Position numbers and translations under genes: made by a program. A stretch of 49,060 nt of DNA, from positions 1 through 49,060 of the forward strand of contig NZ_RRCH01000016.1 in the NCBI RefSeq assembly GCF_003862495.1, given 5' to 3'. Every line of letters begins with the position of its first letter. The stretch's first letter is position 1. This stretch comes from Halocatena pleomorpha. Lineage in GTDB: Archaea; Halobacteriota; Halobacteria; Halobacteriales; Haloarculaceae. Below are positions 1 to 8,001 of the stretch, one piece after another. The notes under the pieces were generated by a model that saw only the letters and a list, made by a program, of their open reading frames with translations, ran no database searches and was not told where the DNA came from.

Positions 1-36
1 AGCGGTAGCGAAGCTACCCGAGCGGAAAAAAGGTGG
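1..36 (-). repeat. dispersed hairpin element, copy C (cut by window edge)
   Basis: On the minus strand this reads CCACC, a run of six T, CCGCTCG, then the hairpin GGTAGC-TTC-GCTACC. The same frame (CCACC-T6-CCGC followed by a stem with a TTC or GAA loop) recurs near 19355, 23127 and 48975 with different stem sequences. Here it lies downstream of the minus-strand acyltransferase gene, so transcription from that gene would meet the T run and then the hairpin. The left part lies outside the window. Confidence 0.75.
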
Positions 37-278
37 CTGTTCATATTTCTGATACGATTCGACACCGTTACATGTCTCTGTTGCGTTCCCAATCATGGGT
101 TTTCGCTTACGGCTGAGAACCCTGCGTCGGGTGGTACCAGCACCCGGCGCGTTCAACACGAACGCACACGCCCCACGGCGCACGCAAGCGTTCTCATTTA
201 CTGTTCGTTACCCCTTCACACATAAAGGTACTGATGTAATGTATGCTGTTATGTCAGTAAAACAACTTCTGAACGCTG
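37..278. other. intergenic stretch without a recognised gene
   Basis: About 240 bases between the hairpin element and the acyltransferase stop. Positions 95-200 are GC-rich and open in one frame, but the predicted peptide is arginine/proline-rich and basic, unlike the acidic proteins around it. Positions 200-270 are more AT-rich. I see no RNA gene or convincing ORF; decayed mobile DNA is possible but unproven. Confidence 0.4.
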
Positions 279-725
279 CTACTCCCGAGTGCCGCGTAGG
301 ACCGTTCCGGCCGGCACATCCTCGGTGACAGTGACGTTCGCGCCGACCACGGCGTTCTCCCCGATCTGTACGCCTGGCAACACGACCGCGCTGGCACCGA
401 CGAACGCGCCGGGTTCGATCACGATCTCCTTGAACACGTCGTTGCGGTGTTCCATGCCCTCGCCGGTGAGATCGTGGGTAACGCCGACGACCGAGGCGTT
501 CGGGCCGATCTGGACGTGATCACCGACTTGAGCGTTCTCGACGTACGTGTTGGCGTTGATGTCTACAGAGTCACCGATATCGGACTTCTTGATCGAAACG
601 CGCTCGTAAATGCGTGAATCCGAGCCGATAGACGAATCGTGAACCGTGACGTACTCGCGGATCTCGACGGAAGACTCCTGAGCAAGCGTCGTGTGTTCGA
701 GTTCGGCCGTTTCGTGAATGCTCAT
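279..725 (-). CDS. hexapeptide-repeat (left-handed beta-helix) acyltransferase
   Basis: 148 residues built almost wholly of hexapeptide repeats with I/V/A every sixth residue (for example IGDSVDI, VGDHVQIGPNA, IGENAVVGANV). This is the signature of the LbetaH fold used by CoA-dependent acetyl- and succinyltransferases and by gamma-class carbonic anhydrases. The ending EDVPAGTVLRG resembles the closing turn of WbbJ/Maa-type acetyltransferases. No gamma-carbonic anhydrase histidine triad is evident. It starts 39 bases after the beta-oxidation fusion gene stop on the same strand, so cotranscription is likely. The acceptor cannot be deduced; a sugar-nucleotide substrate is one option. Confidence 0.8.
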   Translation of the reverse strand: MSIHETAELEHTTLAQESSVEIREYVTVHDSSIGSDSRIYERVSIKKSDIGDSVDINANTYVENAQVGDHVQIGPNASVVGVTHDLTGEGMEHRNDVFKEIVIEPGAFVGASAVVLPGVQIGENAVVGANVTVTEDVPAGTVLRGTRE

Positions 726-764
726 ACAACAGCGTCGATGGGCAGGTGAGGTAACTCTGTCCGA

Positions 765-2735
765 TTACTTGCCTTCGAATTCGGGTTCACCGTCGCCCAT
801 GAACGCCGTGATGCCCTCCATGAGATCGTCGGTACCGATGAGATGGCCGAACGCTTGGGCTTCGATTTCGAGACCGGCGTCAGTGTCCTCCCAGCCACGC
901 AACATCGCCTTTTTCGTGAACCGCGTCGCAACCGGCGGGCCAGCGGCGAGATCGGCAGCGAGTTCGAACGCCCGATCTTCGAGATCCTCGTTCGAGACGA
1001 CTTCATTCACGAAGCCGTACCCTTCCATCGTTTCGGCTTCGTACTGCTCGGCAGTGAGGATGATCTCTTTGGCCCGTCCCTCACCGACGATGTGCTGGAG
1101 GCGCTGCGTGCCGCCCCAACCCGGCAACAGCCCGAGATCGAGTTCGGGCTGACCGAATTTCGACCGCTCGGAGGCGACGCGCATGTCAGCACACATCGAC
1201 ATCTCCATCCCGCCGCCGAGGCAGTAGCCGTCGATTCCGGCAACGACCGGCAGGGAACTGGATTCAAGTTTGCCATACACTTGTTGGCCCGTCCGCGAGA
1301 GTTCGATCGCTTGGAGCGGTTCGGCGCTCGCGGCCATCGATTGCACGTCTGCACCGGCGGAAAAGGCCTTGTCGCCTTCGCCAGTGATGAGAATCGCGCG
1401 CACATCGTCGTCATCTTCGAACGTTTCGACCGCCTGCTCAAGCTCCTCCAACAGTTCGATGTTGACGGTGTTCATCCGGTGTGGACGGTCGAGCACGATG
1501 TGACCGACCATCTCGCCGGGGTACTCGACGCGGATCATCTCGTAGCTCACGGCGTCGTCGGCTTCCACCTGATCGTAAAAGCCACCCGCATCAGCGTGGC
1601 TTCGCAGGCCATCGGAGACACCGTACCGGTCGGCACCGGTTTCCTCGTGCAGTTCATCAAGCGTGTCAACGAGCGTGTCGAGTCCGGCGTCGTCAGCGAG
1701 CTTCGCGGGACCCTCAGGGTAGCCGGCACCGAGCATTACGGCCTCGTCGATGTCCTCTGCGGGAGCCACGTCGTCACCGACGAGATTGCCGACTTCGTTG
1801 GCCATCACGGCGAGCAAGCGGTGTTCGATCGCCTCGCGTCCGGCGTCGGTGGGAATCTGCGCCCCGTCACCGTCTTCGTACTCATAGAAGCCCACGCCGC
1901 TCTTTTTGCCGTAGCGCTCCTCTTCGACGACCGTCTCCAGCAACGGGGCTGGTTCGTAGGCGTCCCCGAGCACGTCGTGCATGTATTCGAGAACGTGGTA
2001 GGTCACGTCGTTGCCGACCTGATCACCGAGTTCGAACGCACCCATCGGCAGCCCGATGTCGAATTTTACCGTGCTGTCGATTTCGGCTTTGGTTGCAACG
2101 TCTTCGGACACCATCCAGCACGCCTCGTTCATCAGCGGCACGAGAATGCGGTTGACGATGAACCCCGGCGTGTCCTTGCGCACGCGAACAGGCGTTTTGT
2201 CGAAGGAGTCAGCGAGATCCTCGATCACCGAGAGCGTCTCGGTGTCGGTGTGCTCACCGGAGATGACTTCGACCAGCTGCATCCGCACCGGCGGATTGAA
2301 AAAGTGCATCCCACAGAACCGCTCGGGGCGCTCGGTCACCTCCGAGAGATCAGTGATCGAAAGCGATGAGGTGTTGGTCGCAAAGATCGCCTCCTCAGAG
2401 GCGTACTCCTCGACTTCCCCGTACACGTCCTGTTTGATCTCCATCTGCTCGGGCACCGCCTCAATGACGACATCCGCGTCGTCGACGGCCTCCTCGACAT
2501 CAACCAACGGCGTGATCCGGTCGAGTGCGGCGTCTGATTCTTCCTCGCTGATCCGATCGTTTTCAGCGAGTTTGCCGAGACTCCACTCGATCTGCTCGTA
2601 GCCGTTCTGTACGAACTCCTCTTTGATATCCCGAAGCGCTACCGTATACCCCGAAAGCGCGGCGACTTCAGCGATACCGTGGCCCATGTTCCCGGCACCG
2701 AGCACTGCGATCGTCTCGATATCATCTACGTCCAT
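765..2735 (-). CDS. fused 3-hydroxyacyl-CoA dehydrogenase / enoyl-CoA hydratase
   Basis: 656 residues from the chosen ATG, which directly precedes the NAD-binding segment; upstream in-frame ATGs at 2753 and 2792 are possible. The N-terminal part has the Rossmann glycine motif GAGNMG (about residues 13-18), NTSSLSI and the MHFFNPP segment of 3-hydroxyacyl-CoA dehydrogenases. The C-terminal 250 residues are a crotonase fold, with DRP near its start, the oxyanion-hole region AFSAGAD and CLGGG, and the LGLLPGWGGTQRL motif of enoyl-CoA hydratases. The domain order (dehydrogenase first) is the reverse of bacterial FadB and is common in haloarchaea. It should catalyse the hydration and NAD-dependent oxidation steps of fatty-acid beta-oxidation. 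It is divergent from an acyl-CoA dehydrogenase gene, which supports this role. Confidence 0.93.
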   Translation of the reverse strand: MDVDDIETIAVLGAGNMGHGIAEVAALSGYTVALRDIKEEFVQNGYEQIEWSLGKLAENDRISEEESDAALDRITPLVDVEEAVDDADVVIEAVPEQMEIKQDVYGEVEEYASEEAIFATNTSSLSITDLSEVTERPERFCGMHFFNPPVRMQLVEVISGEHTDTETLSVIEDLADSFDKTPVRVRKDTPGFIVNRILVPLMNEACWMVSEDVATKAEIDSTVKFDIGLPMGAFELGDQVGNDVTYHVLEYMHDVLGDAYEPAPLLETVVEEERYGKKSGVGFYEYEDGDGAQIPTDAGREAIEHRLLAVMANEVGNLVGDDVAPAEDIDEAVMLGAGYPEGPAKLADDAGLDTLVDTLDELHEETGADRYGVSDGLRSHADAGGFYDQVEADDAVSYEMIRVEYPGEMVGHIVLDRPHRMNTVNIELLEELEQAVETFEDDDDVRAILITGEGDKAFSAGADVQSMAASAEPLQAIELSRTGQQVYGKLESSSLPVVAGIDGYCLGGGMEMSMCADMRVASERSKFGQPELDLGLLPGWGGTQRLQHIVGEGRAKEIILTAEQYEAETMEGYGFVNEVVSNEDLEDRAFELAADLAAGPPVATRFTKKAMLRGWEDTDAGLEIEAQAFGHLIGTDDLMEGITAFMGDGEPEFEGK

Positions 2736-2792
2736 GACGGTTAATGAGTCCATGGCTGCGGTGTTCAACGTTTCCCATTGGCCGTGTAACAA

Positions 2793-2836
2793 CCGTTTAT
2801 GGGTTTATCACCTGCGCAAAATTGTTATGTTTTAAC
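2793..2836. promoter_or_regulatory. divergent promoter region, beta-oxidation genes
   Basis: The short space between the two divergent beta-oxidation genes has TATA-like sequences on both strands: CATAAAC on the minus strand near 2795, and TTTTAAC near 2830, about 24 bases before the acyl-CoA dehydrogenase ATG. The paired arrangement suggests shared control, but I see no obvious operator palindrome. Confidence 0.5.
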
Positions 2837-2853
2837 CACTGCGAGGGAAGGGC

Positions 2854-4008
2854 ATGGACTTCGAGTTATCCGATGAACAAGAGCAGATCAGAGAGGAAGT
2901 CAGTCGGTTCGCAGAAAACGAGGTCAAACCCGTCGCGCAGGAGTACGACGTAGAAGAGAAGTTCCCCTTCGATGTTCTCGAAGCGGCCACGGAGATGGGT
3001 CTCAACGGTGCGAACATCCCAGTGGAGTACGGTGGTGCTGGCTACAGCGCACTTGATACAGCAATCATCATCGAGGAACTGTTCGCCGCCGATCCCGGAA
3101 TCGCCCTATCGATCACGGCGACGACCTTCGGCAGTGACGCGCTCATCGAATACGGAACTGAAGACCAGAAAGAGCGGTTCCTCGAACCGATCGCTACCGG
3201 GGAAGCCATCATGGGCGCGGCGATCTCCGAACCCGACACTGGTTCGGATGTCTCCTCAGTATCGACCAGTGCGGAAAAGGACGGCGACGAGTGGGTGATC
3301 AACGGGAACAAGATGTGGATCACCAACGGTTCGGTGGGCGATTTCTTCGTCGCCATGTGTGAAACCGATCCGGAGGCGGAGGGCCGGTACAATGGCTTCT
3401 CTCAGATCATCGTCGAATCCGATCGTGACGGCTTCACAAGCGAGAAGATCACCGGCAAGCTCGGGATTCGAGCGAGCGACACGGCCGAACTCATCTTCGA
3501 TGACGTGCGCGTTCCCGAGGAGAACCTCGTCGGAACGCGCGGGATGGGTTTCCTCCAACTCATGCAGTTTTTCGACATCACCCGGACGATGGTCGCTGCT
3601 CAGGGTATCGGTATCGCAAAGGGAGCCTGCGAGCGGGCGCTCGATTACGCACAGGAACGCGAACAGTTCGGGCGTGAGATCGGGGACTTCCAAGCGATCC
3701 AGCACAAACTCGCGGATATCCACACCCGTACCGAAGCTGCCCGACAGCTCACGTACAAGTCCGCCTGGAGCGTCGAGAACTCTGACGAACAGCTCACGAC
3801 GCTCGCGTCGATGGCCAAGGAGTTCGCTTCCCGCGTCGCTGTCGACGCCGCGAACGAAGCCGTCCAGATCCACGGTGGCTCGGGCTACGTCAACGACTTC
3901 GATGTCGAACGCCTCTACCGCGACGCCAAGATCACCCAGATCTACGAGGGCACCTCTGAAATCCAGAAGAACATCATCGCCCGTGAACTGATGGACAAGG
4001 GATTCTGA
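2854..4008 (+). CDS. acyl-CoA dehydrogenase
   Basis: 384 residues, the usual family length. It begins with the N-terminal helical domain (FELSDEQEQIREEVSRFAENEV). The FAD/acyl-CoA segments MGAAISEPDTGSD and WITNGSVGDFF follow. The C-terminal helical domain carries QFGREIGDFQAIQHKLAD and the YEGTSEIQKNIIAREL motif, whose first Glu is at the position of the catalytic base in short/medium-chain enzymes. It should introduce the alpha-beta double bond of acyl-CoA and pass electrons to ETF. The chain-length preference cannot be told. It is divergent from the hydratase/dehydrogenase fusion gene, so the pair covers three of the four beta-oxidation steps. Confidence 0.95.
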   Translation: MDFELSDEQEQIREEVSRFAENEVKPVAQEYDVEEKFPFDVLEAATEMGLNGANIPVEYGGAGYSALDTAIIIEELFAADPGIALSITATTFGSDALIEYGTEDQKERFLEPIATGEAIMGAAISEPDTGSDVSSVSTSAEKDGDEWVINGNKMWITNGSVGDFFVAMCETDPEAEGRYNGFSQIIVESDRDGFTSEKITGKLGIRASDTAELIFDDVRVPEENLVGTRGMGFLQLMQFFDITRTMVAAQGIGIAKGACERALDYAQEREQFGREIGDFQAIQHKLADIHTRTEAARQLTYKSAWSVENSDEQLTTLASMAKEFASRVAVDAANEAVQIHGGSGYVNDFDVERLYRDAKITQIYEGTSEIQKNIIARELMDKGF

Positions 4009-4148
4009 GCCGCCCGATCTGTCGACCATCCCACTACTTGGATCGTCCGGCAATCGCGCCACAACCTTCTTCTCTTGAGGCCGTGTGTGACCGCTCCCGT
4101 GCTGTCCCGATGTGCTGCGTGCGCATAGACCTCTCGACACCGTGATGC

Positions 4149-4160
4149 TTAATATATAAC
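4149..4160 (+). promoter_or_regulatory. TATA box of the MgtC/DUF4010 gene
   Basis: TTAATATATAAC is centred about 24 bases before the ATG at 4178. This fits a leaderless or nearly leaderless haloarchaeal transcript and supports that start. Confidence 0.65.
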
Positions 4161-4177
4161 ACTATGTATGGTATTGT

Positions 4178-5431
4178 ATGGCACCCGGAATGGCGGTCCC
4201 GGATCCGACACTCGTTCGACTGGTGTTAGCGGGTGCACTCGGGTTGTTCCTCGGACTCGAACGGGAGTGGTCTCATCGATCGGCAGGCGTCCGGACGTTT
4301 TCGCTCATTTCGTTGTTGGGAGCGGTGTTCACCGTACTCGATCGATCGTGGTTGTTGGTGCTCGGTGGCGTCTTGATCGTCGTACAAGGCAGCGTGCTCG
4401 CCCTACGAGGATTGCTCAGTGCAGAGGATGGGTTCTCACTCACGACGGCGGTATCGATGCTGGTGGCCTACGGCGTCGGTGTGCTCGTCGGTTCGGGGTT
4501 GCTGTTGGCGGGCGTAACAGTTGCGATCCTCTCATCGCTGTTACTCGTGTTGAAGCGAGAGCTACACGATTTCGCGTGGGGACTCACCAAGGCAGAACTG
4601 CGCTCAGCAGTGGAGTTCGGCGTGTTGGCGTTCGTCGTCTATCCGATCCTGCCAGCAGGGGAAATGACGGTGGATCTCGCCGGATTGGCGATCCAAGTCG
4701 AACCGCGCGTAGTGTGGCTGCTCGTTGTGAGCGTTGCGGCGATCGGTATCGCTAACTACGCAATCGTCAGATCGTACGGCGGACGAGGAATCGTCGTCAC
4801 CGGCTTTTTCGGCGGGTTAGTCTCTTCGACCGCCGTCGTCGGTGCGATGATCGATCACGTTCGCCAACACGAACACGCCGTTTCCTACGCCGTCGCGGCG
4901 ATTCTCTTGGCGAACGCGGCGATGGCGCTGCGAAATCTGGCGATCGTAGTGGTGTTCGCTGACGATCGGTCACCGGTGTTCGGACTCGTCATCCCGTTGG
5001 GTGCTGTCGTTCTCAGCAGCGTCATCATCGCTGGACTCACGGCAGACTGGGCCCAGCGGATCGATCTCGATCTCGACAGCCCGTTTTCACTCCGGAACGC
5101 GCTCGGATTCGGTGCGCTGTTCGCGGTGGTGTTGGTTGGCAGCGCGATCGCCAAAGCACTGTTCGGTGACGCTGGATTCGTGATCGCGGCCCTGCTCGGT
5201 AGTCTCGTATCGAGCGCCGGAGCCACCACATCCGCGGTTGTTCTGTACAACGGCACTGTGATCGGGGCGAACACGGCGATCCTTGCCGTGTTGGGAGCCA
5301 CCCTCGTGAGCATTCTCGTGAAAGCCGCGCTCACGTTTGCCGGTCCGTCTCGGTCGTTTGGCTACCGGGTGGCGGCGTGGAGCACCGCGCTCACGGTGCT
5401 CGGCGTCGGGATCGGTCTCCTGTTCATCTGA
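4178..5431 (+). CDS. MgtC/SapB-DUF4010 family membrane protein
   Basis: 417 residues with about twelve hydrophobic segments. The N-terminal 140 residues have the MgtC/SapB signature LGLFLGLEREW followed by RTFSLISLLGA. The remainder matches the DUF4010 part, including FFGGLVSSTAVVGAM and the related SLVSSAGATTSAVVLYNG segment, which looks like an internal repeat. MgtC-type proteins are linked to magnesium limitation in bacteria; the function of the archaeal DUF4010 fusions is not established. A second ATG five codons in (MAVPDP) is an alternative start, but TATA spacing favours 4178. The gene stands alone. Confidence 0.85.
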   Translation: MAPGMAVPDPTLVRLVLAGALGLFLGLEREWSHRSAGVRTFSLISLLGAVFTVLDRSWLLVLGGVLIVVQGSVLALRGLLSAEDGFSLTTAVSMLVAYGVGVLVGSGLLLAGVTVAILSSLLLVLKRELHDFAWGLTKAELRSAVEFGVLAFVVYPILPAGEMTVDLAGLAIQVEPRVVWLLVVSVAAIGIANYAIVRSYGGRGIVVTGFFGGLVSSTAVVGAMIDHVRQHEHAVSYAVAAILLANAAMALRNLAIVVVFADDRSPVFGLVIPLGAVVLSSVIIAGLTADWAQRIDLDLDSPFSLRNALGFGALFAVVLVGSAIAKALFGDAGFVIAALLGSLVSSAGATTSAVVLYNGTVIGANTAILAVLGATLVSILVKAALTFAGPSRSFGYRVAAWSTALTVLGVGIGLLFI

Positions 5432-5544
5432 GAACCCCGCTTACTGACCATCGACCGATAGCCACGGGAACTGAACGAGAACCTCGTTATGGGTGGTGAT
5501 CACAACCAAGGCACGCTATCGCAAATACTGCACGAAACCCAATC

Positions 5545-5553
5545 CATTATTTA
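5545..5553 (+). promoter_or_regulatory. TATA box of the aminotransferase gene
   Basis: CATTATTTA is centred about 28 bases before the ATG at 5577, which implies a leaderless transcript. This argues against the in-frame upstream start at 5493. Confidence 0.6.
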
Positions 5554-5576
5554 CCCATGGGAAACCAACGCGGAGC

Positions 5577-6920
5577 ATGAACCGAGAGACGGCGACCCCG
5601 ACGGTTCGATCGATGCCGGGCGAGCGGGCACGCGAGTGGGCACAGCGCCATCATCAGCACGCGGCACCGAGCACGTACGTGTATGATTTCGTGTGGGATC
5701 CGGATGCGGCGGCAGTCGGACCGTTCTGTACCGACATCGACGGCAACGTTCTCATGGACTTCACGAGCCACGTCGGTGCGGCACCGCTGGGGTACAACGA
5801 TCCCGAGATCGTTGAACGGCTTCGGGAGTTCGATCTCGTTGATCCACTGACAATCGCGGGACAGGATTTCTACGTCAGCGGTGAGAACGTCGGTGAACGG
5901 GGACTTCCCGGCCCAACCGAGTTGATGGAACGTCTCACGGAACACACCGCTCATTACGGGCTGGATACGGTGTTTCTCTCGAATTCGGGTGCGGAGGCGG
6001 TCGAGAACGCGATCAAGATCTCATACGACCACACGCGAGGCAGATACGGAATCACGTTCGAAGGAGCGTTCCACGGTCGGACGCTCGGGGCGCTGTCGCT
6101 CAACCGCTCGAAAGCCGTTCACCGACGACGCTACCCGGAACTCGCGGGCGTTCACGAGCTGCCGTTCTGTACGGACACCGACGTTGACACCGAACACGGA
6201 TGTGGCTGTGGCTTTTTCACCGATGACGGGTCGAAACTCCGGACGCTCCTCGATCCCGAACGGGGGCACGTCGCCGCTGACGAGGTGGCGTATCTCATCG
6301 TGGAACCCGTGCAGGGTGAAGGTGGCTATCGGATTCCGAACGAGGCGTTCATGTCGGAGATCGAAGCGGTCTGTGCGGAGCACGACCTCCTCCTCGTCGC
6401 TGATGAGATTCAAGCCGGTGTCGGTCGCACCGGCGAGATGTGGGGGTCGGATCACTTCTCGATCGAACCGGACATCATTGCCAGCGCGAAGGCACTCCGA
6501 GTCGGGGCGACGATCTCCCGATCGGAGGTGTTCCCCGACGAGCAAGCCCGTATCTCCTCGACATGGGGCGCGGGGGACATCCTCTCGGCTGCACAGGGCG
6601 TGTTTACGCTCGAAGCGATCGAGGAGCGGAACCTGCTCAGGAACGCGACAGAACGCGGAAGACAAGCCAGAGAACGACTCGAAGACGCCGATATCGACGG
6701 CGTCGTGGACGTGCGAGGGATCGGGCTGATGCTCGCGGTGGAATTCGAGACGAAACAACGCCGCGAAAAGGTCATCGAGGCCGCGCTCAAACGCGGCCTG
6801 CTCACACTCGGCTGTGGGCACAAAACGCTCCGGTTGCTCCCACCACTCAACGTTACCGAACGGGAAATCGATCTCGCGTGTGATCTTCTCGTTAACGCCG
6901 CCTCAAGCGTCCGCGCGTAA
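5577..6920 (+). CDS. class III PLP-dependent aminotransferase
   Basis: 447 residues of the acetylornithine/4-aminobutyrate aminotransferase superfamily. Visible landmarks are SNSGAEAVENAIK, the FHGRTLGALS loop, VEPVQGEGG, the PLP aspartate in VADEIQAGVGRTG and the candidate Schiff-base lysine in IIASAKALRVGATIS. An insertion with HGCGCGFF (about residues 208-215) adds two cysteines to a segment that usually has none. The enzyme should move an amino group from an omega-amine or amino acid to 2-oxoglutarate. The substrate cannot be fixed, because the neighbours are unrelated and no gabD or arg genes are nearby. The start is set by the TATA box at 5545. Confidence 0.88.
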   Translation: MNRETATPTVRSMPGERAREWAQRHHQHAAPSTYVYDFVWDPDAAAVGPFCTDIDGNVLMDFTSHVGAAPLGYNDPEIVERLREFDLVDPLTIAGQDFYVSGENVGERGLPGPTELMERLTEHTAHYGLDTVFLSNSGAEAVENAIKISYDHTRGRYGITFEGAFHGRTLGALSLNRSKAVHRRRYPELAGVHELPFCTDTDVDTEHGCGCGFFTDDGSKLRTLLDPERGHVAADEVAYLIVEPVQGEGGYRIPNEAFMSEIEAVCAEHDLLLVADEIQAGVGRTGEMWGSDHFSIEPDIIASAKALRVGATISRSEVFPDEQARISSTWGAGDILSAAQGVFTLEAIEERNLLRNATERGRQARERLEDADIDGVVDVRGIGLMLAVEFETKQRREKVIEAALKRGLLTLGCGHKTLRLLPPLNVTEREIDLACDLLVNAASSVRA

Positions 6921-6940
6921 GCCACCAACGGTACAGCAGT

Positions 6941-7210
6941 TCATTCACCACCGCCACCGCCACCGCCACCGTCTCCACCACCGCCGAAGCCGCCACCGCC
7001 GAAGCCGCCACCACCGAAGCCGCCACCGCCGTCGCCATCACCGCCGCCGAATAACCCGCCGCCACTATCTCCGCCACTGTCCCCATCATCCTCCCCGTAG
7101 GCCACGTTCGTCCCGGATTTCGATCGACTCCTCGATCCGAGTCTCCCCACCAGTGCTTTGAATACGATGTAGCTAAAGATAACTATGAATGCTATAGTTA
7201 TTAATTCCAT
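6941..7210 (-). CDS. small membrane-anchored glycine-rich protein
   Basis: 89 residues: one N-terminal hydrophobic helix (ELITIAFIVIFSYIVFKALVG), a short basic stretch (RLGSRSRSKSG), an acidic patch, then about 40 residues of almost pure glycine with repeated GGGGF units. The topology suggests a membrane-anchored flexible tail, perhaps surface exposed, but I do not recognise a family. An ATATTA box at about 7232-7240 on this strand sits 26 bases before the ATG. The tail is encoded by nearly perfect triplet and hexamer repeats, so its length may vary between strains. Confidence 0.65.
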   Translation of the reverse strand: MELITIAFIVIFSYIVFKALVGRLGSRSRSKSGTNVAYGEDDGDSGGDSGGGLFGGGDGDGGGGFGGGGFGGGGFGGGGDGGGGGGGGE

Positions 7211-7292
7211 ATAATAACTACATACCTGTCTGTAATATGTCTTGTGGGAGTAGGAATCGAAGGGCTATCAGGATCAGACGCAAGCGTCCTCC

Positions 7293-7613
7293 TCAGAACT
7301 GGTATCGGCGGCCGTCGTTGTCGGGTGGTTGTGGCGCACCTGTCATCTCTTCGAACGTCATTCCCGAGAGATACTCGTCGTAGGTGACATCGTAGCCACG
7401 CCGGAGGTGAAAGTCCATCGAGCCGGTGTCGACAGAGGTTTGAAACAGCATGTGGATCGCCCGCCGAACGAGTTCGTCGGAGTCATCGGGATCGAGAACG
7501 GTTTGCAAAACAGCGAGTTCGTTGCGCGTTTCCCGGTCGAGCGAAACTGAAAGTTCCGAATCGAAATCCGAATACGCGGATTCGATGTCCTCTGAAAGAT
7601 CGTCGAGGCTCAT
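7293..7613 (-). CDS. conserved acidic hypothetical protein
   Basis: 106 residues from the ATG at 7613; an in-frame ATG at 7658 would add 15 basic residues unlike the rest. The protein is acidic with predicted helices (LSEDIESAYSDFDSELSV, RETRNELAVLQTVL, DSDELVRRAIHMLFQ) and a tyrosine-rich C-terminal half (YDVTYDEYLSGMTFEEMTG). The middle resembles small DNA-binding or antitoxin-like helical proteins only in general character. No catalytic motif is visible. It is divergent from the ferredoxin gene. Confidence 0.65.
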   Translation of the reverse strand: MSLDDLSEDIESAYSDFDSELSVSLDRETRNELAVLQTVLDPDDSDELVRRAIHMLFQTSVDTGSMDFHLRRGYDVTYDEYLSGMTFEEMTGAPQPPDNDGRRYQF

Positions 7614-7723
7614 ACTGTGGGACCCACGTCGTCGCTCGGGATACGGCTTACGAGACACAGCGGACCGTCATCCCGGCGAACAGGCTCCGACAACACTTTG
7701 CCGGGCGTCTCCAACTGTGACAC

Positions 7724-7969
7724 ATGAAGATCGAATACGATCGTGACACCTGCATTGGGATGTTTCAGTGTGTCGCGGAGTGGGAAGGGTTCGAGAGGGA
7801 CGAAACGGCGGGGAAAGCCGTTCTCGTTGACGGTGAAGAGGAACAGCCGGACACGTTCGTCCAGACAGTGCCTGAGGACGCCGAACTCGACGCGAAGTTC
7901 GCGGCCCGCGTTTGCCCCGTCGACGCCATCACCGTGTATGACGACGACGGCGAGCAGCTCATTCCGTGA
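7724..7969 (+). CDS. small single-cluster ferredoxin (3Fe-4S/4Fe-4S type)
   Basis: 81 residues. The N-terminal motif DRDTCIGMFQCVAEW supplies two cysteines five residues apart, and RVCPVDAITVYDDDG supplies a third followed by Pro. This C-x5-C...CP pattern is that of 3Fe-4S ferredoxins of the type that serve cytochrome P450s; a fourth ligand is not evident, so a 3Fe-4S cluster is more likely than 4Fe-4S. It is a soluble acidic electron carrier. The partner enzyme is not encoded nearby. The coding sequence begins 110 bases from the divergent hypothetical gene. Confidence 0.85.
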   Translation: MKIEYDRDTCIGMFQCVAEWEGFERDETAGKAVLVDGEEEQPDTFVQTVPEDAELDAKFAARVCPVDAITVYDDDGEQLIP

Positions 7970-8001
7970 GACCAGTCGCAGGGATCAGTCACGACGCCGC
8001 C

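Noticed and set aside
95-328. 77-codon frame near the left edge
   Set aside because: Basic Arg/Pro-rich product, runs antisense into the acyltransferase gene, and has no promoter.
843-2369. long open plus-strand frame (about 500 codons)
   Set aside because: It is antisense to the hydroxyacyl-CoA dehydrogenase/enoyl-CoA hydratase fusion, whose motifs are unmistakable; long antisense frames are common at this GC content.
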